Assembly: GCA_950106755.1 (NCBI GenBank)
Contig: OX467083.1
Coordinates: 19,463,029 to 19,527,028 of the forward strand
DNA length: 64,000 bases
From: Climacium dendroides
Lineage: Eukaryota > Streptophyta > Bryopsida > Hypnales > Climaciaceae
Direction: 5' to 3'
A program made the translations under genes and the position numbers. Below, in pieces: positions 59,481-64,000 of the stretch (its first letter is position 1; each line of letters starts with the position of its first letter). The notes under the pieces are model-generated. The model was given only the letters and a program-made list of their open reading frames with translations. It searched no databases and was not told the DNA's origin.

Positions 59481-60056
59481 AGGCCCTAAGTTGGTTGAAA
59501 AACCCTCCAGTCTCCACCCTCGGCTTCTTTTTTTTGGTTCACTAATTTATTGCACGATTTTGTTTTTATTTGAGGGCTATTCTTATTGTTGAAATTAATA
59601 CAAAAAGCAATTTCGAAATTTGTCAAGATGCACTGGGCTCCTTTCCTTACTGTTTGACGTTGTATTCAATTATTTGTTTTATTTTATTTTTATTTTAAAA
59701 TAAAATAAAAATTTCTGTCTTTCATTCAAAATAATTTCCAATTTTTTTCAACTTTTGTTTCCTTAACAAATTTTTGCCAAACCTGATACGCGGATACAAT
59801 AACGAAGTGTAACCAAACAAGGACATTAATTGCCTTTTTAAAGGCCAATATAATACATTCATAGAATCATAGATATCATATACTCCTCATCCAACAAGAG
59901 TCCTGTCGAGCTGCTCGAGCAGAGAACAATCTCGGAAGTTGAAACTTCTGTACACCATGTCAGTTGCTCATATTAATTTTGCAAAGAGTGTTGGTATAAA
60001 GTATGTGAAACTTTTGAAGGATGGGAAAAGTTAGTTGTAAAGTTAGCAAATGAAGG

Positions 60057-60058
<2 letters not shown>

Positions 60059-60112
<54 letters not shown>
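60059..60112. repeat. TA microsatellite
   Basis: An uninterrupted (TA)n run of about 54 bp, the longest of the three in the window. Confidence 0.95.
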
Positions 60113-60119
<7 letters not shown>

Positions 60120-61403
60120 GTTGATTCTGAAGTCCATCCTTGTTGAAACTAAGAATCTTATAGTTGATTGAAGCGAAAAACGGTGTACCAGATTGGGAGC
60201 AGCATGAACGAGACTTCAAAATATAATCTGCTGAAAATTGAATCCCACCTGCGGTATGATAATGATGCATTTCAGAGTTCAATGAAAACGTTTAAGCATC
60301 TAGAACTGGGAGTCTAAGGCACTAGAAACCCAGCTTATAATGAAATTCAATCTCCTAGGTGAAAAATGTTCCACACTGTGCATGTGGTCCCGCACTCTCA
60401 TAAATGGTTTAGTTGTATCAATTTCAATTACCTTTCATTGAATTCAAGCAAGGAAATGATCGACAATGCATTTGATCGATTGCTTCTTCCTTGCTAAATT
60501 CATCTTGCTGAAGCAAACATTTACTAGATTTCTCTGTGATCAGCGTATATTAACATTACAATTAATCGATCACGAGCGTCGTCTTCATCATCAAAAGTCT
60601 TAACTAGACACTTCTGATTGTTCTTAACTTGAACTCATTTAGGGTACTCTGAAGTCTGAACAATCTACTATTTCAAAAGTAGAAGGCAAGCACTCGATCA
60701 AATTAAATGTGGGTAGCTTTCATCGAAGGAAATCAAACGCACCTGGAAGCTGGGTGATTCAATTCCAGGCTAAAGTAATTGACACCAAACTGTGCGGTGA
60801 ATTGAAGTGTAGCAAAGAATTTTTTTTATTACATTTCAAGTGCATCCCGTTTAAATTGCAATAAAATTAGAAGAAATCTTTTTGCATTCTGTATTTGAAA
60901 GGTGAATCTTAACATGACATTTAATAATCACACCAAATTTCAAAACATGCAAGTCTATATATTTATGTATGTGGAGAAGGATTCGAATATTGTCTGTGCG
61001 CTATGATTGGCAAGTTTGCTGTACACGTCAGTGTCCATTTCTCCGACATTCCAAAACCATTGCTTTATTCAAATGGACGGACCTAGCTCACGACCGCAGG
61101 CCCGTGATATTTATAACACCACACAATAACAGTGACATCCTTTTCCTGCCCTAGATCACTGGGGTGCGTGCAAACGGAGCCATCAATAACCACCTCAAAA
61201 CGAAAACAGAGTCGGGAAGGCGGGAACCTACAGCTCTGCATTCCATAATCTGTCCTTTAAATTATCATCTTGCCACACCAATATTATCTAGATGTCATAT
61301 CTAGCTAGACATATCAATATTAGATAGACAGGATACCTAAACATATCGATGCTATGTACATCGACACAATATCTAGACAAATCAATCTAGCTAGTCATGT
61401 GGC
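60113..61403. other. Spacer with gene-like composition, no gene supported
   Basis: Composition is mixed. Short frames have no motifs. The stretch 61260-61400 has a repeated ATCTAG(C/A)TAGAC-like motif. It probably includes the 3' UTR of the gene at 61404-62518. Confidence 0.4.
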
Positions 61404-62518
61404 TCATACCAAAGGGGAGGAGTAAGTGTCTATCGCTTGCTTCAGGGTGATTCCGAGGCTCTTGAACTGTGTGTCTGTGGCGGGCTTCTGAGTGGGGATC
61501 AGTTCAATCAAGTAGAACGCGTACGTATCCACCGTCGTCTCCAACGACACCAGCGACAGTCGGATGGGTTCAAAGTAGGGCAACATCGTGAGAACTCCGT
61601 GCTTGCCAATCACCACGTTCAGCAACACCTGGTGCACCCGCACAAACGTCGTCAGAGACTGCACCACCAGCTTCGCGTCATCGTCGCTGAGTGGGTTTTG
61701 GGCACCGTCCAACTGGGAGGTCACTTGGTTCACCTTCTGGATAATGACGTAGAATCCCGGAGCCACTTTGGGGCCCGTCCGAGGAGCGTTGAAGGTGTTG
61801 ATCTTCGATGTCTCTAAGCGGAGGTTGTCGGACAGCTCGGTGATGTCCTTGAACGCCGCCTGCAACAAGGAACCATGCATTTCATGAAATGAACAAGGGA
61901 AACCTAATCGTTAGCTAGAACCAAAAAAATTCGTAACATTCTTGAATAAGTAGAGAAAGTGATAGTGTCACTGTAACAAGAGAAATTCTTGTTACAGTGG
62001 CCTACAAATCCCAGTCAACCTTGATTCCAGATTTTGAGATTTGTAGGAAGCAAAGCGTCCCCTGCCTTCAAGTTCAAGAATGCTATGTTCTTGGAGCTCA
62101 GTAGAATTTGCTATGAAAATTGTGACCATATAACAAGAAAAATACGCGTTTACAGTGGCCCACAATTCACGGCCTACTTTTGAGAGAAAGATTTTCAACA
62201 GTGAGAGGAGCCTTGATTCATGGGAAGCTAAGCGTCCCCTGTCTTGAAGTTCAAGAATGCTAGTAGTGCTTGGAACTCTGTGCGGTTCGCTAATCAAGAA
62301 AACCGTGAGCATGGGCCACACATTTGCCAAAATTAACACAGATTCTCGATGAATGTTTTGCAATAAATTAAAAGTGTAGAAGTTTCTGGGAGAAACTACA
62401 GAGCAATGTTGCTGACCTGGATGCTTTCCAGTGAGGAATCTCCGGCCGCTGCGGTAATCTGGCAGAGCACCAGCGACAGGAAGAGGACGGTGACGAAGGC
62501 CTTGGAGATGGGCGCCAT
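61404..62518 (-). CDS. Small secreted alpha-helical protein, HsbA-like layout
   Basis: Two coding exons on the reverse strand, 62417-62518 and 61404-61859, phase 0, give 185 residues. The N terminus MAPISKAFVTVLFLSLVLCQ followed by ITAAAG is a clear signal peptide with cleavage expected near residues 23-26, so the product enters the secretory pathway. The mature part is about 160 residues, Leu/Val/Thr-rich with heptad-like helices (ITELSDNLRLETSKIN, VIIQKVNQVTSQLDG, LVVQSLTTFVRVHQVLLNVV). It has no cysteines after the signal peptide and no membrane span. Length, signal peptide, lack of Cys and helical pattern resemble fungal hydrophobic-surface-binding/galactomannoprotein (HsbA) proteins. That likeness is from layout only. 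A 5' UTR intron (about 62529-63206) and a TATA-like CTATTTAATG at 63301-63310 lie upstream. The coding intron carries diverged 160-176-bp tandem copies. Confidence 0.8.
61969..61999. repeat. Perfect short hairpin in the intron
   Basis: CACTGTAACAAGA and its exact complement are separated by 5 nt. It lies inside the coding intron of the secreted-protein gene, at the left edge of the tandem copies there. Confidence 0.85.
61994..62320. repeat. Two diverged tandem copies inside the intron
   Basis: ACAGTGGCC(T/C)ACAA at 61994 and 62152, and AGCGTCCCCTG(C/T)CTT with GTTCAAGAATGCTA at 62054 and 62230, mark two copies with a period of about 160-176 bp. Non-coding. Confidence 0.75.
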
Positions 62519-63300
62519 GTTGAGAGAGCTGCAGGGGCCTGCCGAATCACATAAGATAGTCTTAAGTGTTCAGAAAAACAGACGCAGGACGACTCTTGTA
62601 GCTAAATCAAGTAATCAGTAACAAGTTGCCTGTCATTCCAGATCAAAGGAGGTTAACTTCGTTCGCACTCTTCAAAGTTTCAGAAAAGCATTCAGAAAAT
62701 CGATGAACTTAGCTTCACCAAGTAATCAGTGAATAATGTGGTATAAGTTCTAGCAACAGTCCCGAGGTACGTATTCTGCTTGAAGGCCGGAATGCAGGAG
62801 TCAAAGAAATTTGGTTAAACAGTGAGTCCGAAGATGAAACGAAATTCATTAGTCACTGTTGCTACACTATTTAGCTTCTGTACGCTAAATAGGGTAATCA
62901 GTGGCTAATGAGCAACAATCCCAGGGTAGACTAGCTTGTGCAAAGCTAAGAAGGGTAGCACAAGTCTCAAAATTTCAGATTTACAGACGGGAGTTGAACG
63001 CAGCTAAATTGACAACTAATTAGTGATGTGATAAGCTTGCACGTACAAGGCTCGAAATTTCAGAACTTCAACGGCCACACGTAAGTATAGGTCTCTATTT
63101 CGATTCAGAAAAACAGACGGTCAGCTAAATCAAATAATCAGTACCAAACAAATGTAATGCAGTAGCAAATCCTGCTGAGGAGTGAGGAGCGTGATCAAAG
63201 GCTTACCTCAGTCTGCAGCGTAAAACCCTGGAGATCAGTGAGACTGGTAGAGCTCAAGGGTGATGGACTGAAATCACATGCCGACCCGAGTTTCGCAGAT

Positions 63301-63310
63301 CATTAAATAG
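63301..63310 (-). promoter_or_regulatory. TATA-like box of the secreted-protein gene
   Basis: On the reverse strand it reads CTATTTAATG. A start near 63275 would give a first non-coding exon ending at the donor GAG-GTAAGC at 63207, then a UTR intron to about 62529. The intron contains several scattered copies of a TTCAGAAAAACAGACG / AGCTAAAT(C)AA / TAATCAGT motif set. Confidence 0.4.
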
Positions 63311-63319
63311 GACTTTGGT

Positions 63320-64000
63320 GAACGTTTGCGAGGTGGCGGTGGCGATGCCCTTGGTTCGTTATCTCCATCACGAGAGTCCGCCTGATCGATCCAGCCGTGA
63401 ATGGATTAGTTTTGATTCGTTTTTTTCTTTTGGGCATAAAGCGGAATGAGCCAGCATGCCTTCATGCTGTCGACGTCGTTCAGGGAATCGTGCAGCAAGT
63501 GATGCGAACGTACTTAAGTTGCAAAGTTAAGACATGGTGATATGTCCTAAATACAGCTTCCATGTGACCCGCGCTTCGTGGTTTCAGTGGTGTGCAATTA
63601 TGCATGGATCATGTGAGCTTAACTTAATCCTCCCCATGAAATGCACGCTCGACTGATGCCAAGTAGCTAGACTGATCCTCATGAGAAGAGTGTTGGCAGG
63701 GTAACCAATTACTCAGGAGCTCTACTCAGCGAGGGAGTTACAGCTAAATTTTTTTCAGCTAGACTGTCCAAGACTCCAAGCTTAGATGGCGGAAGATGTC
63801 TCTATGTATGCAAGCAGCAAGCACAAGAATGGAAATTCTAGTATGGAAATTGGACCAATGTTCTTTTGTTTCCAAACTCCCTTTCATTAGAGAAAATCTA
63901 GCTCTTCTTGGAGGGCTGTTTGACTTTCGGCAGATTTGCAAATTCAAGGGAAAAACAAGCTTTTGTGTTTTTTGTTTTGGAAAAAAAAAAAAATCTTTTT
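63320..64000. other. Upstream flank to the window edge
   Basis: Promoter-distal sequence of the secreted-protein gene. No further gene is recognised before the edge. Confidence 0.4.

Overview
The window is nuclear DNA of a land plant. A bryophyte, most likely a moss, is my best guess. The plant assignment is firm: there is an EGY1-type chloroplast metalloprotease with a transit-type leader, a plastid-type histidinol-phosphate aminotransferase, many short GT-AG introns and CCCTAAA telo-boxes. The moss assignment is inference from AT-rich spacers of 5-15 kb, the lack of recognisable LTR retrotransposons, a VWA/alpha-kinase relic and a small secreted protein with a fungal HsbA-like layout.

Layout. 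1-277 is the last exon of an ARFRP1/ARLB1-type small GTPase (+). 3305-9643 is a complete ten-exon EGY1 gene (+) with a TATA box, a long leader carrying a 58-bp tandem repeat, one GC-AG intron, and a catalytic HExxH motif split by an intron. 10786-13579 is a decayed VWA/alpha-kinase gene (+) with a missing VWA core, frameshifts and a stop. 14335-15439 is a run of small TTAA-ended foldback elements. 19745-20044 (-), 35200-35538 (-) and 36641-36967 (-) are candidate small genes I do not recognise. 49326-52633 is a complete nine-exon HISN6 gene (+). 53457-55836 is a complete three-exon SEC13 gene (-), convergent with HISN6. 61404-62518 (-) is a two-exon gene for a small secreted protein.

Spacers. 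The long AT-rich spacers (about 15.4-18.1, 21.2-25.0, 27-35.1, 38.4-48.2 and 56.2-59.3 kb) hold no protein gene I can support. They hold non-autonomous DNA elements in several groups: TTAA-CCC... elements with piggyBac-like ends, TTAA-GGTA... elements, TA-flanked elements with Stowaway-like ends, a TACTAG-ended element, and other inverted-repeat elements. There is also a roughly 0.5-kb hairpin, an old dispersed family of about 0.85 kb in at least five copies, a tandem array of about 180-bp units, and TA microsatellites.

The genes are housekeeping genes with unrelated jobs: Golgi trafficking GTPase, thylakoid biogenesis protease, histidine biosynthesis, COPII coat/nuclear pore, and a secreted protein. 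They do not form a pathway or cluster. The most unusual items are the alpha-kinase relic and the families of TTAA-ended elements. All calls are by eye; no database or alignment program was used.
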